Assembly (NCBI GenBank): GCA_048594975.1
Contig: JBMDXQ010000025.1
Span: 97,531 to 161,530, forward strand
Origin: JBMDXB01 sp048594975
GTDB taxonomy: Bacteria > Acidobacteriota > Vicinamibacteria > Vicinamibacterales > 2-12-FULL-66-21
Direction: 5' to 3'
Length of the DNA stretch: 64,000 nt
A program made the position numbers and the translations under genes. How positions within the stretch are numbered: the first letter of the stretch is position 1; each line of letters begins with the position of its first letter. The notes under the pieces were generated by a model. It did not search any database and was not told the origin of the DNA. It saw only the letters and a list, made by a program, of their open reading frames with translations. This document shows, piece after piece, positions 17,701 through 26,950 of the stretch.

Positions 17701-18312
17701 ATGATCGGCGCACTGCTCATCGTGGCCTCGGTCGCCGGCAGTCCGCGTCCGGCTGCACCGGTGCCACAGACACTGGACGAGAGGGCGCTGGCAAGCGCGC
17801 TGGCGGTCGCGCGAGGCACCGAGGGGGACCTGGAGCGCTTCCACGCGGCCTATCGGCTCGGCACCCGCGAACCGGTTCGCAGCCTCGAGGTCGTCACCCC
17901 GTTCCGCCGCGCCGTGACGCTGGCGCGCGAGCACGCGGGCCGGACCGGACAGATGCCCGGCATTCACGGTCTTCGCACGCTGATGTCCGGCGAGGAGGGC
18001 ACGCTGCGCGTCCGCGCCGTGGTGTCGCTCGACCCACGGCACGCGTACGTGCGCCCGCCCGACTATTCCATCGTGCTGGTTCGAGGTACCGATCGCGTCC
18101 GACCTGCCGGGCTCGAGCGGCGCGCGCTCGGGCCGACCGGGGCGGCAGTGCCTTCCGTGGCCATCGGTGGCGCGGTTGCGATGACTGCCATCGAGATAGA
18201 CGCGGTCTTCACGGCAGTGTCGCCGCGCCCTCCAGGATGTTGCCGCATCGTCATTACGGATCCCGATGGCGCACCGGTCATCGCGCGGGAGATCCCTGAC
18301 GCCATCAGGTGA
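17701..18312 (+). CDS. Hypothetical protein, possibly exported
   Basis: 203 residues, not recognised. The N-terminus (MIGALLIVASVAGS) is hydrophobic and could be a short signal peptide, though it lacks basic residues. The middle is Arg-rich with alpha-helical character, and the C-terminal half looks like a beta domain ending in ITDPDGAPV. The ATG at 17701 is chosen because the frame upstream is low-complexity and overlaps the divergent GH15 promoter region. The palindrome TTTCGCGAAA about 35 bases upstream may be an operator. Confidence 0.5.
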   Translation: MIGALLIVASVAGSPRPAAPVPQTLDERALASALAVARGTEGDLERFHAAYRLGTREPVRSLEVVTPFRRAVTLAREHAGRTGQMPGIHGLRTLMSGEEGTLRVRAVVSLDPRHAYVRPPDYSIVLVRGTDRVRPAGLERRALGPTGAAVPSVAIGGAVAMTAIEIDAVFTAVSPRPPGCCRIVITDPDGAPVIAREIPDAIR

Positions 18313-18453
18313 GCCCGGCCACCGCTCGACGTCCGGCGCTTGCCGGCGTGGCCGCGCCGCGGCGGGAACTCCGCCGGGCCGGCCTCGTAAAGGGATGAGT
18401 ACGGCTGCGCCTGGCTACTGAACGGGGCCGCGGCGTCACGACCCCGGACTCAT

Positions 18454-20964
18454 ATGACCTTCGAGACCGTCCTCCAGGACATCCGCATCGGACTCCGCGT
18501 GCTCGTCAAGGAGCGGGCCTTCTGCGCGCTGGCCGTCTTCGTCCTCGCCATCGGCATCGCCGCCGTGACGACCCAGTTCAGCGTGGTCGACGGGGTCATG
18601 CTGCGCGGTTTCTCGTTCCCCAACGCCACCCGGATGATGGACGTGAACTTCATCGATCCGTCGAGCGCGACGTTCTTCGGCGTGAACGGCCGGGTGCTGC
18701 CGATGGACTTCGAGGAGTTCCGCTACGAGCAGCAGTCGTTCGAGCGTCTCGCCGCGTACCTCAATGGCTCGACCGTGAATGCGACGGTCAACGGCTCGCC
18801 GCGGCGCTACACCGGGGGCTACGTGACCGAGGACTTCTTCCGGATCCTCGGCGTGAGCCCCGAGCTGGGACGGGATTTCACCGCCGAGGACAACAAGCCC
18901 GGCGCCGCGAAAGTGGCAGTCATCGGACACGGCATCTGGCTGCGCGAGTTCGGCGGCGCCCCGGACATCGTCGGCACCGCTATCCGCCTCAACGGTGCGC
19001 CGGCGACGATCATCGGGGTGATGCCCCAGGGGTTCGCGTTCCCGGTCAACGAGGAGCTCTGGATTCCGCTCTACAGCGAATACCCGGTGAGGGCCCGGAA
19101 CGATTCGCGCGTCAACTCCCCGGCCGTTCTCGGTCTGATCAAGCCCGCGGTGCCGGTGGCGCAGGCGCAGGCGGAGATGACGCGTTTCGCGGCGCGCTTC
19201 GCCGAGGCGTACCCGGACACCAACAAGCAGTTCAACGCCGGCCGGGTCCAGCCGCTGATCAAGACGTTCACCCCGCTGCCGCTGCGCGGGACGCTGCTGA
19301 CCATGCTGGCGTTCTGCGTCGGCGTGCTCCTCATCGCCTGCGTCAACGTGATGAACATGCAGTTCGCCCGGGCGACCATGCGCATCCGCGAGCTCGCCGT
19401 CCGCTCCTCGCTCGGCGCCACGCGCGGGCGGCTGATCCGGCAGATGCTCACGGAGAGCCTGCTGCTCGCGGGCACCGGCGCAGTCCTCGGGATCGGACTC
19501 GCGTACCTGGCGGTCGACTGGCTCGTGGCGACGGTCTTCACCATGGAGAACCCGCCGCCGTCCTGGATGATGTTCGAGATCGACGGCCGCGTGCTCGCGT
19601 TCACGGTGGGGGCGACCGGCGCCTCTGCCGTGCTGTCCGGGCTGCTGCCGTCCTGGATGGCGTCGCGCGTCAGCGCCGTCTCCGTGCTCCGGGAAGGAGG
19701 GCGCGGCGCCACGAGCGGGCGGATCGGCCTCGTGACTCGCGGGCTGGTGGTGATCCAGATTGTGGTCACGTGCGTGCTGCTGGTCGGATCGCTGCTGCAG
19801 CTGCGTTCGCTCCGCAACCAGCAGACGATCGACTACGGGTACGACACCGGCGCGCTGCTGGCGGCACGAATGGGACTGATGGATGCGGACTATCCGTCGC
19901 CGCAGGCGCGCAAGCAGTTCTACGATCGGCTGCTGCGCGAGCTGGGTGGATCATCCGAGTTCGCGGGCGTGGCGCTGACGAGCCGATTCCGCATGGTCTT
20001 TTCCGGCAACGGCCGGATCGAGCTCGAGGGGCGGGTCTACAACGACCGCCGCGACCGCCCGAACACGAACTTCGAGCAGGTGTCCCCGGGCTTCTTCGCG
20101 CTGCTCGGACAGACGTTCCTGGAGGGACGGACGTTCACCGACGACGAGCTGCAGGCCAACAGGCCCGTCGCGATCGTCAATGCGGCGTTCGCGAGAAAGC
20201 ATTTCGGCAACGAAAGCGCCCTCGGCCGCCGCTTCCGTACCGGCGACGGCACCGGGCCGTACGGCCCGTGGCGCGCCATCGTCGGGGTGGTCAGCACGGT
20301 CCGCATGGAACCGCCGTTCAACAACCCGAACGTGGACGCGTCGGGCTTCTACGTCCCCTTCTACTCCGTTCCGTTCGGGCCGGCAACGGAGACCCCGGCG
20401 GGTCTCCAGTTCGCGACGGTGCTGGTGAAGCCAAATCCCGGCCAGCGCGCGGATGCGCTGACGGCCGCGCTTCGCCGCGAGGTGGCGAAGCTGGATCCGA
20501 ACCTGCCGCTCTACTACGTCGCTACGCCCAAGCAGGGCCTCGACAGCTTCGTCGCGCAGAACCGGGTCATAGCTACGATGTTCACGACCTTCGGCGTCAT
20601 CGCCGTCGTCCTCGCCGGAGTCGGGATCTACGGCGTCATGTCGTTTTCGGTCAACCGGCGCACGCAGGAGTTCGGGGTGCGCATGGCGCTCGGCGCGCAG
20701 GATCGCCAGATCCTGGGAATGGTGCTCCGCCAGGCGGGGCGGCAGGTGGCGCTCGGGCTGACGCTGGGCCTCGGGCTGACGCTGCTGCTCGCGACGCTGG
20801 GCGGGTCCGCGATCGCGAACATCCTGTTCGACGTCAGCGCGCGCGATCCGGTGGCCTACGGGATCGTGTTCACGGTGGTCACGCTGGTCTCGCTGGTCGC
20901 GGTCGTCGTCCCCGGCCGGCGGGCCTCACGCGTCGACCCGATGATCGCCCTGCGCGCGGAGTGA
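18454..20964 (+). CDS. ADOP-type (MacB/FtsX) duplicated ABC-family permease
   Basis: An 836-residue membrane protein with two permease halves. The N-terminal signature (LQDIRIGLRVLVKERAF, then a TM segment and TTQFSVVDGVMLRGF) begins a MacB periplasmic core domain (about residues 50-240), an FtsX four-helix region (about 285-450), a second periplasmic domain and a second FtsX region at the C-terminus (about 705-830) with RTQEFGVRMALGAQ. This is the 'acidobacterial duplicated orphan permease' architecture, usually found without an adjacent ATPase, as here. Its cargo is unknown. It supports assignment of the window to Acidobacteriota. The ATG at 18454 lacks a clear ribosome-binding site. Confidence 0.9.
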   Translation: MTFETVLQDIRIGLRVLVKERAFCALAVFVLAIGIAAVTTQFSVVDGVMLRGFSFPNATRMMDVNFIDPSSATFFGVNGRVLPMDFEEFRYEQQSFERLAAYLNGSTVNATVNGSPRRYTGGYVTEDFFRILGVSPELGRDFTAEDNKPGAAKVAVIGHGIWLREFGGAPDIVGTAIRLNGAPATIIGVMPQGFAFPVNEELWIPLYSEYPVRARNDSRVNSPAVLGLIKPAVPVAQAQAEMTRFAARFAEAYPDTNKQFNAGRVQPLIKTFTPLPLRGTLLTMLAFCVGVLLIACVNVMNMQFARATMRIRELAVRSSLGATRGRLIRQMLTESLLLAGTGAVLGIGLAYLAVDWLVATVFTMENPPPSWMMFEIDGRVLAFTVGATGASAVLSGLLPSWMASRVSAVSVLREGGRGATSGRIGLVTRGLVVIQIVVTCVLLVGSLLQLRSLRNQQTIDYGYDTGALLAARMGLMDADYPSPQARKQFYDRLLRELGGSSEFAGVALTSRFRMVFSGNGRIELEGRVYNDRRDRPNTNFEQVSPGFFALLGQTFLEGRTFTDDELQANRPVAIVNAAFARKHFGNESALGRRFRTGDGTGPYGPWRAIVGVVSTVRMEPPFNNPNVDASGFYVPFYSVPFGPATETPAGLQFATVLVKPNPGQRADALTAALRREVAKLDPNLPLYYVATPKQGLDSFVAQNRVIATMFTTFGVIAVVLAGVGIYGVMSFSVNRRTQEFGVRMALGAQDRQILGMVLRQAGRQVALGLTLGLGLTLLLATLGGSAIANILFDVSARDPVAYGIVFTVVTLVSLVAVVVPGRRASRVDPMIALRAE

Positions 20965-21066
20965 GTGATGGCATCCAGGAGAGGCCGACGACGCGGCCCC
21001 CCCTGCCGGCCCGCACTCCCCGGTTCCGGTTCCCGGATCCCGCACCCCGGACCTCGGGATCGTGAG

Positions 21067-21228
21067 CTAGCTCTTCTTCGACGTCTTCGCGTAAACCTGG
21101 CTGTAGGTCCGATCGACCTGCGTGCTGCCACACGCGGGACAGGTGACAGTCGCCGTCGCTTCGGACATCGGGCGAGCCAGCTCGAAAGGCTTGTGGCAGT
21201 CTCGACAAACGAACTCGTAGACAGGCAT
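21067..21228 (-). CDS. FmdB-family small zinc-ribbon protein
   Basis: A 53-residue protein beginning MPVYEFVCRDCHKPFE. It has two CxxC knuckles (C8/C11 and C30/C33) separated by 18 residues, and a basic Lys/Ser tail. This is the FmdB / 'zinc ribbon domain' family, first noted near formamidase genes as a putative regulator, whose members probably bind one zinc. GAGAGG lies about seven bases before the ATG. It is transcribed divergently from the small Gln-rich gene across a 168-bp region with a clear dyad. Confidence 0.85.
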   Translation of the reverse strand: MPVYEFVCRDCHKPFELARPMSEATATVTCPACGSTQVDRTYSQVYAKTSKKS

Positions 21229-21275
21229 AAGCGACCTCTCTCGTCGTTCGGCGACATTCTACGCCGTGGCGGCCG

Positions 21276-21296
21276 CCTCACACCGCGAATGTGAGG
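21276..21296. promoter_or_regulatory. 21-bp dyad (possible operator)
   Basis: CCTCACA-N7-TGTGAGG is a perfect 7-bp inverted repeat in the middle of the divergent region between the zinc-ribbon gene and the Gln-rich gene. Its size and symmetry fit a homodimeric helix-turn-helix regulator serving both genes. A transcribed hairpin is the alternative. Confidence 0.4.
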
Positions 21297-21396
21297 TTGA
21301 GCTTTCCTTCGCGCCAACCGCGCTCGATCGGGCGTCGTGTTTGCAGATCCTGTGCTCCGCTTCAACCACTTACCTGAAGACGCATAGGAGGCTGGC

Positions 21397-21561
21397 ATGA
21401 GGAAACAGGACCGTATCGTTCGTGAGCAGAACCGCTCCGATCAGCAGCCCCGCCAGTCGCAGCCGCAGCAGAAGAGTCAGGAGCAGATGCGGGGCAGCGC
21501 CTCGGCCGAGCAGGCCAACCGGCCTCAACGGCAGCCGGGAAAACTGCCGCTTCCAGAATGA
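21397..21561 (+). CDS. Small Gln/Arg-rich hydrophilic protein
   Basis: A 54-residue ORF with an excellent ribosome-binding site (AGGAGG six bases before ATG) and a strong hairpin just after the stop, so it is very likely a gene. About a quarter of the residues are Gln, with many Arg, Ser and Pro and no hydrophobic core; it should be intrinsically disordered and cytoplasmic. It matches no family I recognise. Its divergent neighbour is the FmdB-type zinc ribbon. Confidence 0.6.
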   Translation: MRKQDRIVREQNRSDQQPRQSQPQQKSQEQMRGSASAEQANRPQRQPGKLPLPE

Positions 21562-21575
21562 CGGGCGGCAGACGA

Positions 21576-21604
21576 CCGGAGGGGCCGGGCCACCACCCCT
21601 CCGG
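21576..21604. terminator. Hairpin terminator after Gln-rich gene
   Basis: CCGGAGGGG (21576-21584) pairs perfectly with CCCCTCCGG (21596-21604) around an 11-base loop, 14 bases after the stop of the small gene and before the end of the convergent alpha/beta hydrolase gene. No T-tract. Confidence 0.6.
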
Positions 21605-21701
21605 ATCTACCCGCAACCGTACGACAGTTATTCGTGCGCGAACGTCAGGCGCTCTCCGGAAGGTAGCCAGCGAGAACGCCTCGCCCGAGGACCGGCGGCG
21701 C

Positions 21702-22727
21702 TCATCGGCAGTTCTCGCCCGGCGCCGATGCCGCGGGGCGATACGTCTCGACCAGTTCCCTGACCACCTTCACGACCAGGTCCGGCTCGTCGAACTGGAC
21801 CCAGTGCGCGCTGCTCGCAGCGACGACATGACGGCCCTTGACCGAGGCGTCGGCGAGCATCCGGTGCTCCGCAACGCGCTCGGCCGGCTGATCGCCGCTG
21901 GAAATGACCACGACCGGGATGTCGCGCGGAGGTGCGGGCGCGCCCATCGATGCGCCGGATCGCGCCAGCACGTCGAGGTGATCGGCCATGGCGTGAAAGC
22001 ACTTCGGCTGGCACCACAGCGCCTGCACGACAGGATGGACCTCGGCTGGCAGCTTGCGCACCTCCCCGACCAGGCGCTCGAGTGTGCGGGCCGCGGTCGG
22101 GCCGAACACGCGGACGAACCGGCGGGGTGCGCCCGGCGCGCCGCCGGTCAGCAGCGCGAGGCAGGCGCGAACGACACCGACGTGCGCGAGCAGCGCGCCC
22201 ACTCGAGACAGCTGCCGGCCGCCGCGCAGGAGTCGGCGGCGTTCCGGGCTCGCCGTCAGCCACTCGACTGCCGGGTCCACCAGCACGATCGCCGCGACCC
22301 GTTCCGGGTGCCGGACCGCATAGGCGCGCACCACGAAGCTGCCGAACGAGTGGCCGACCAGGAGGTAGCGTTCGCGTGGGGCAATCGACTCGAGAACGGT
22401 CGAGAGTTCGTCGACAATCCGGTCGAACGTCCTGGGGCACGAGGGTGAATCGCTCCAGGCAAGGCCCGCGCGGTCGTACGCACACACGCGCGTGAAGCTT
22501 GCGATCCCGGGCTGTACCATCGCCCAGCTGAGCGACGAGGCGGCGATCCCTGATTCGAGCAGCACGACAGGGCTGCCTGTGCCGGAACAGGCCACGTGCA
22601 GGCGGTGGCCGCCCACCTCGACGAGGCGACCCGGAGGAGCGAGCCGTTGCTGCTGGCGCCTTGTTCCCAGGCGCTGATAAAGAGCACCGAGCGCGAGCAG
22701 CGCGAGCAGGACGCCGAAAGGCCCCAC
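21702..22727 (-). CDS. Alpha/beta hydrolase with N-terminal membrane anchor
   Basis: A 341-residue alpha/beta-hydrolase. An N-terminal hydrophobic stretch (GPFGVLLALLALGALY) probably serves as signal anchor. The nucleophile elbow is GHSFGS, the oxyanion segment is VVLLESGI near residue 55, the acid lies near ISSGDQP and the catalytic His in SSAHWVQFDEPD. Substrate unknown; esterase or haloalkane-dehalogenase-like folds look the same at this level. The GTG at 22727 is chosen because AAAGGTG precedes it and the upstream 74 codons are Arg/Cys-rich and unlike coding sequence of the family. Confidence 0.75.
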   Translation of the reverse strand: MGPFGVLLALLALGALYQRLGTRRQQQRLAPPGRLVEVGGHRLHVACSGTGSPVVLLESGIAASSLSWAMVQPGIASFTRVCAYDRAGLAWSDSPSCPRTFDRIVDELSTVLESIAPRERYLLVGHSFGSFVVRAYAVRHPERVAAIVLVDPAVEWLTASPERRRLLRGGRQLSRVGALLAHVGVVRACLALLTGGAPGAPRRFVRVFGPTAARTLERLVGEVRKLPAEVHPVVQALWCQPKCFHAMADHLDVLARSGASMGAPAPPRDIPVVVISSGDQPAERVAEHRMLADASVKGRHVVAASSAHWVQFDEPDLVVKVVRELVETYRPAASAPGENCR

Positions 22728-23069
22728 GGCGGCACCTTTGTTAGTACAGTGACAGGAACACCGGTCCGGCCGCCGCGCGGCGCGCAGACGGTGAAAGGTC
22801 GGCTGCACGCGGCTCCCGACGGCACCTGTATCCTGCCGCAAGTCTGCGGACAGTATCTGGCGAGAGTCGTGCCGTCCCGTGCAACACCGCGTCGCTGCCG
22901 AGCCGCGGCTCAGGCGTGCAAGCGCGGCTGAACCACGGGTTGGCTTCAAACGTGCGTGAGACAGCGTTTCAGCTCGGCGACGGCAAGATTACTGCGTATC
23001 AACGCGACAACGTCACAACGTCGTGAACGACAGGCCATTGGCGATTCACTCGCGTCCGAGGAGACCGCC
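22728..23069. other. Divergent intergenic region, 342 bp
   Basis: Separates the alpha/beta hydrolase gene (minus) from the coiled-coil gene (plus). The octamer ACAACGTC occurs twice in tandem (23007-23014 and 23015-23022), overlapping a CGAC...GTCG dyad, about 50 bases before the plus-strand start. I see no convincing gene or promoter core. Confidence 0.3.
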
Positions 23070-23390
23070 ATGAGTAACGAGCGCCATCCCGGCAGCAAGG
23101 ATGCCGGCAGCGACGTGGGCACCCAGGGGCCGGCACCGCACGAATCGGAACATCTTGCAGGCCTTCACGAGGACAAACGCACACTGGGGCTGACGCCGGC
23201 CTCGTCAGGAAGTGAACGGCCGCAGAATTCCGGTGACGAGTCCACTCGGCAGCCGCGCGGTGGCGGGGCGGAGCTGGAGGCGCTACGCGCGGCGGTCAGC
23301 AACCTCGAACGGGAGGTTGCGATGATCCGCGCCGACCTCGAGCGACTGCGCCAAGAGAGCGAGCGGGCCGGCGGTTCGAAGCTGCCGTAG
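23070..23390 (+). CDS. Small hydrophilic protein with C-terminal coiled coil
   Basis: 106 residues. The N-terminal two thirds are polar and disorder-prone (Gly, Ser, Asp, Glu, His). The last 40 residues carry heptads (LEALRAAVSNLEREVAMIRA onwards) predicting a short coiled coil, so it probably oligomerises. The ATG at 23070 has GAGGAG six bases upstream. No known family recognised. Confidence 0.6.
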   Translation: MSNERHPGSKDAGSDVGTQGPAPHESEHLAGLHEDKRTLGLTPASSGSERPQNSGDESTRQPRGGGAELEALRAAVSNLEREVAMIRADLERLRQESERAGGSKLP

Positions 23391-23668
23391 CCGCTGCGTT
23401 TCGTCCTTATGCCGGACGGACGCTGGATCGATCAGGAAAGCGGCAGTACGATTCGCGCGTTCCGGCTGAGTATCACGTTACGGCCGCGGTTCCGGAGCGG
23501 CCATCCCGAAGCCTCTGTCGCCCACGCACGGTTCAGCTTTCCATCCGGATGTTCCCGATCCCTTCGGAACGAGGGAGGGAGCCTCTCGCCGGCAACATCG
23601 CGCCGGCAACCAGCAGGGAGCAGCGACCGCTTGACGGCGTCGCTCGCGTCGGGCAAGGCTGACGGGCG

Positions 23669-26600
23669 ATGCACCCGCCGCCTGCCGGGTTGCTCCTCAC
23701 CGGCGCGCTTGCTCTGTACGCCGCCACTGCGCTTCCCGTCGGCGCGGTGCGCGTGTGGGAGGGCTCGACTACCCTGCCGACCTATGCCGAGGGGCCCGCG
23801 AATCCCAACCCGCCGTTCGATCTCTTCACGTTCGGCCGCTTCAACTACCCCTACCCGCTACGCGATGCCCTGCTCGACCGGCGCGAGCCCGTCACCTGGC
23901 GCAGCCTGCACCTCGAGAACGAGTACCTGCGGCTGACGGTCCTCCCCGACCTCGGCGGCCACATCTACAGCTGCATCGACAAGCGGACCGGCCGCGACAT
24001 GTTCTATGCGAACACCGCCATCAAGAAGGCGCTCATCGGCTATCGCGGCGCGTGGGCGGCGTTCGGCGTGGAGTTCAACTTCCCGGTTTCGCACAACTGG
24101 GTGTCGATGTCGCCGGTGGATTTCGCCACGGTGCAGCACGAGGACGGCAGCGGATCCATCTGGGTCGGCAACGTCGATCAGGTGCACGGCTCGCAGTGGC
24201 GGGTCGAGCTGCGGCTGCAGCCTGGGCGCACGGTCCTCGAGCAGGACGTGGAGCTCTACAACGCCGGCGACGTCCGCCATCGCTACTACTGGTGGTCGAA
24301 CGGCGCGGTGCAGGCGTGGGAGGACTCGCGCCTCGTGTATCCGACCGAGCTGATGGCCACGCACGGCCACACGAGCATCGAACCGTGGCCGATCGATCGC
24401 GACGGCCGCGATCTCAGCGTGATGCGCCAGCAGACGGCGGGACCGGTGTCGCTCTTCACGCACGCCACGCGCGAGCCGTTCGTCGGCATCTACCATCCGC
24501 ACACGAACAGCGGGACGGTGCACGTGGCCGATCCGGCCGACCTGCCCACCCACAAGGTGTGGTCCTGGGGAAACGATCGCGAGGCGGCCGCGTGGCGCGC
24601 CGCGCTGTCGGACGACGACAGCAGGTACGTCGAGCTGCAGGCCGGGCTGTTCCGCAACCAGGAGACCTACGCGTTCCTCGAGCCGCAGGAATCAGTGCGC
24701 TTCTCCGAGGCCTGGCTGCCGGTGCGCGATCTCGGCGGCATCACCCGTGCGAACCGCGAGGCGGTGCTCTACATGGAACGGACGTCGCCCAAGCGCCTGC
24801 GGATTGCGCTGGATGTCACGCGCGAGGTGCCGGCCGCGAGGTTGACGCTGCGTGTCGGCAAGGGCGAGACCACCACACTCGGGACGAGCGTCGCCCTCAC
24901 GCCTCGCACGATCTGGAGGACCGAGCGCATCGACGTCATCTCGGGCCCGGTGACCTTCGAGGCCGCCGACGCGGGGGGGCGCGTCCTCATCGCGCACACG
25001 GAGGGAGCGTACGACTTGACGCCGGCGGCGACGGTCGCGGTCGAGCCGACCGGCGAGCGGCGGGCGCCGGCGGCGGAGGCGCGCACCACCGACGATCGCC
25101 TCCAGCGAGGCACCGACCACGAGCTCGAGGGGCGCCGGCTGACGGCGCTGGCCGGGTATCGCGCGGAACTGGCCCGCGCCCCAATGAGCTTCGCCCTGCT
25201 CGAGGCTGCGGGCCGGCTGGCGGTCTCCCTCGGCTGGCCGGAAGCGGGCGACCCGCGCGCGCTGGAGTGGCTGAGGGCGGCGCACGCGCTCAATACGACC
25301 GATGCGGAGGTCCGGTACTACCTCGGCCTCGCGCTCGCTGCGACGCGCCCGGCAGAAGCCCGTGGGCATTTCGAAGCCGCGCAACGGTTCCGCGGCACCC
25401 GGGCGGCCGCATCCCTGCAACTTGCGCGGCTGCTCTCGCGGCAGGGCGAATACGGCGACGCCTTGCGGCACCTGCAACGCGCGATCGCCGACAGTCCTCG
25501 GGCATGGCGGTTGGGCGCATTCGAGCTCTTTCTGTTGCGTTCGCTCGGGCGGAAGGACGAGGCGCGCACGCGCGCCGGCCACTGGCGGAGCGTCGATCCG
25601 ACGAACTCGCTGCTTCGCTTCGAACTCACACAGCTCGGCGAAGAAGACGCGGGCCTGTGGCGCCACCTCGCCACCGACGTCAACCGCGTGCTCGATCTCG
25701 TCGAGCATTACCTGTCGCTCGGCGCACGTGCGGATGCCCGCCACGTCCTCGAGCGCGAGTACCCGAGGGTAGACCCGCCGCTGCGCGAGCCGGGCGCCGT
25801 CGTGCCGCAGGAATCGCCACTGGCGGCGTACTACCGCGGGTACGTGCGCGAGAGGCTGGGCGGACCGTTTCGCCGCGACTACGCGGTCGCCGGAACGCTG
25901 CGGATCACCTACGCCTTCCCCACCCGCCGCTCGGATTACGCGGCGCTGGAGTCGGCGCTGCGCGCCGATCCGGGCGACTCCACGGCGCGATTCCTGCTCG
26001 GCTCGCGGTATCTCGCCAGCGGCCTGGCAGAGCACGCGATCGACGCATGGCGTCGCGTGCGGAAAGTGAGGCCGGCGATTCCCACCCTCCATCGCAATCT
26101 CGGGCTCGCGCTGCTGCACGGTCCGGGCGACCTCGCCGAAGCCAGGGCCGTCCTCGAGGAGGGCACACGGCTCGACGCCGCGAACGTCGAGGTGTACCTG
26201 TGGCTCGATGCCGTGCTCAGCGCCGCCAACGCGCCGCCGCGCGAGCGCGTCGCAGCGCTCCGCCGCTTCCCGTCCGCCGACGGCATGCCCTCCGCCCTCG
26301 TGTTCAAGCTCGGTCTGGCGCTGGCGGAAGCGGGGGACCATGAGGTGGCCGAGCGGCTGTTCCACGACCGCTTCTTCCCGCGCGAGGAAGGCGGCACGAA
26401 CGTGAGGACGGTGTACGCGCAGGTGCGGCTGACGGCGGCGGCGGCCGAGGCGAAGGCCGGCAGCTGTACGACCGCGCTCGAGATCCTCGACTCGCTGGCG
26501 CGCGAGCGGCCGGGACTGGCGTTCACGGCCGGCGGACTCGCCGATGCACTCGGCTCCACGGCCATGTCGCGTCAGGCCGGCAGCGTCGAGGCGCGATGCG

Positions 26601-26950
26601 GTCGCACGGCTGCAGCGCGAGCACGATGGCAACGCCTCGCGCAGGCGTTGACTTCGGGCGGCGCGCCGATCAACGTCGCCGTTGCCGACGAGGCGCGGCG
26701 CCACCTGGGGCGGGCGCGAACGGCTGTGGACCGCCGCCGCCTCGAGCAGGCGCTCGAGTCGGCCACCACGACGCTGGAGTCTGGCGGCACGAGCAGTCCC
26801 GGCCTGGCGGAATACGCGCGGGCGTCACTGCTGGCGGCGCTCGGCCGCCCCAATGAGTCGCGCCGCGCGCTCGCCAGGGTGTTCCGGTTTCCCGACCGCG
26901 GCCTGTCGCACGCGCTCGCGCGGGCTGCGCTGGGGGGAGAGAAACCATGA
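23669..26950 (+). CDS. DUF5107 domain and TPR-repeat exported protein
   Basis: A 1093-residue protein with a signal peptide (about residues 1-26). A DUF5107 beta-sandwich domain (about 30-370) contains LENEYLRLTVLPDLGGHIYS and YYWWSNGAV; the fold resembles aldose-epimerase/GH supersandwich proteins and is thought to bind or act on carbohydrate. From about residue 480 there are TPR-like repeats rich in Ala and Leu (for example ARGHFEAAQRFRGTRAA). The stop overlaps the ATG of the DUF4091 gene (ATGA), so the two products are made together and probably work on the same substrate outside the cytoplasm. Catalytic activity cannot be assigned from sequence. Confidence 0.82.
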   Translation: MHPPPAGLLLTGALALYAATALPVGAVRVWEGSTTLPTYAEGPANPNPPFDLFTFGRFNYPYPLRDALLDRREPVTWRSLHLENEYLRLTVLPDLGGHIYSCIDKRTGRDMFYANTAIKKALIGYRGAWAAFGVEFNFPVSHNWVSMSPVDFATVQHEDGSGSIWVGNVDQVHGSQWRVELRLQPGRTVLEQDVELYNAGDVRHRYYWWSNGAVQAWEDSRLVYPTELMATHGHTSIEPWPIDRDGRDLSVMRQQTAGPVSLFTHATREPFVGIYHPHTNSGTVHVADPADLPTHKVWSWGNDREAAAWRAALSDDDSRYVELQAGLFRNQETYAFLEPQESVRFSEAWLPVRDLGGITRANREAVLYMERTSPKRLRIALDVTREVPAARLTLRVGKGETTTLGTSVALTPRTIWRTERIDVISGPVTFEAADAGGRVLIAHTEGAYDLTPAATVAVEPTGERRAPAAEARTTDDRLQRGTDHELEGRRLTALAGYRAELARAPMSFALLEAAGRLAVSLGWPEAGDPRALEWLRAAHALNTTDAEVRYYLGLALAATRPAEARGHFEAAQRFRGTRAAASLQLARLLSRQGEYGDALRHLQRAIADSPRAWRLGAFELFLLRSLGRKDEARTRAGHWRSVDPTNSLLRFELTQLGEEDAGLWRHLATDVNRVLDLVEHYLSLGARADARHVLEREYPRVDPPLREPGAVVPQESPLAAYYRGYVRERLGGPFRRDYAVAGTLRITYAFPTRRSDYAALESALRADPGDSTARFLLGSRYLASGLAEHAIDAWRRVRKVRPAIPTLHRNLGLALLHGPGDLAEARAVLEEGTRLDAANVEVYLWLDAVLSAANAPPRERVAALRRFPSADGMPSALVFKLGLALAEAGDHEVAERLFHDRFFPREEGGTNVRTVYAQVRLTAAAAEAKAGSCTTALEILDSLARERPGLAFTAGGLADALGSTAMSRQAGSVEARCGRTAAARARWQRLAQALTSGGAPINVAVADEARRHLGRARTAVDRRRLEQALESATTTLESGGTSSPGLAEYARASLLAALGRPNESRRALARVFRFPDRGLSHALARAALGGEKP

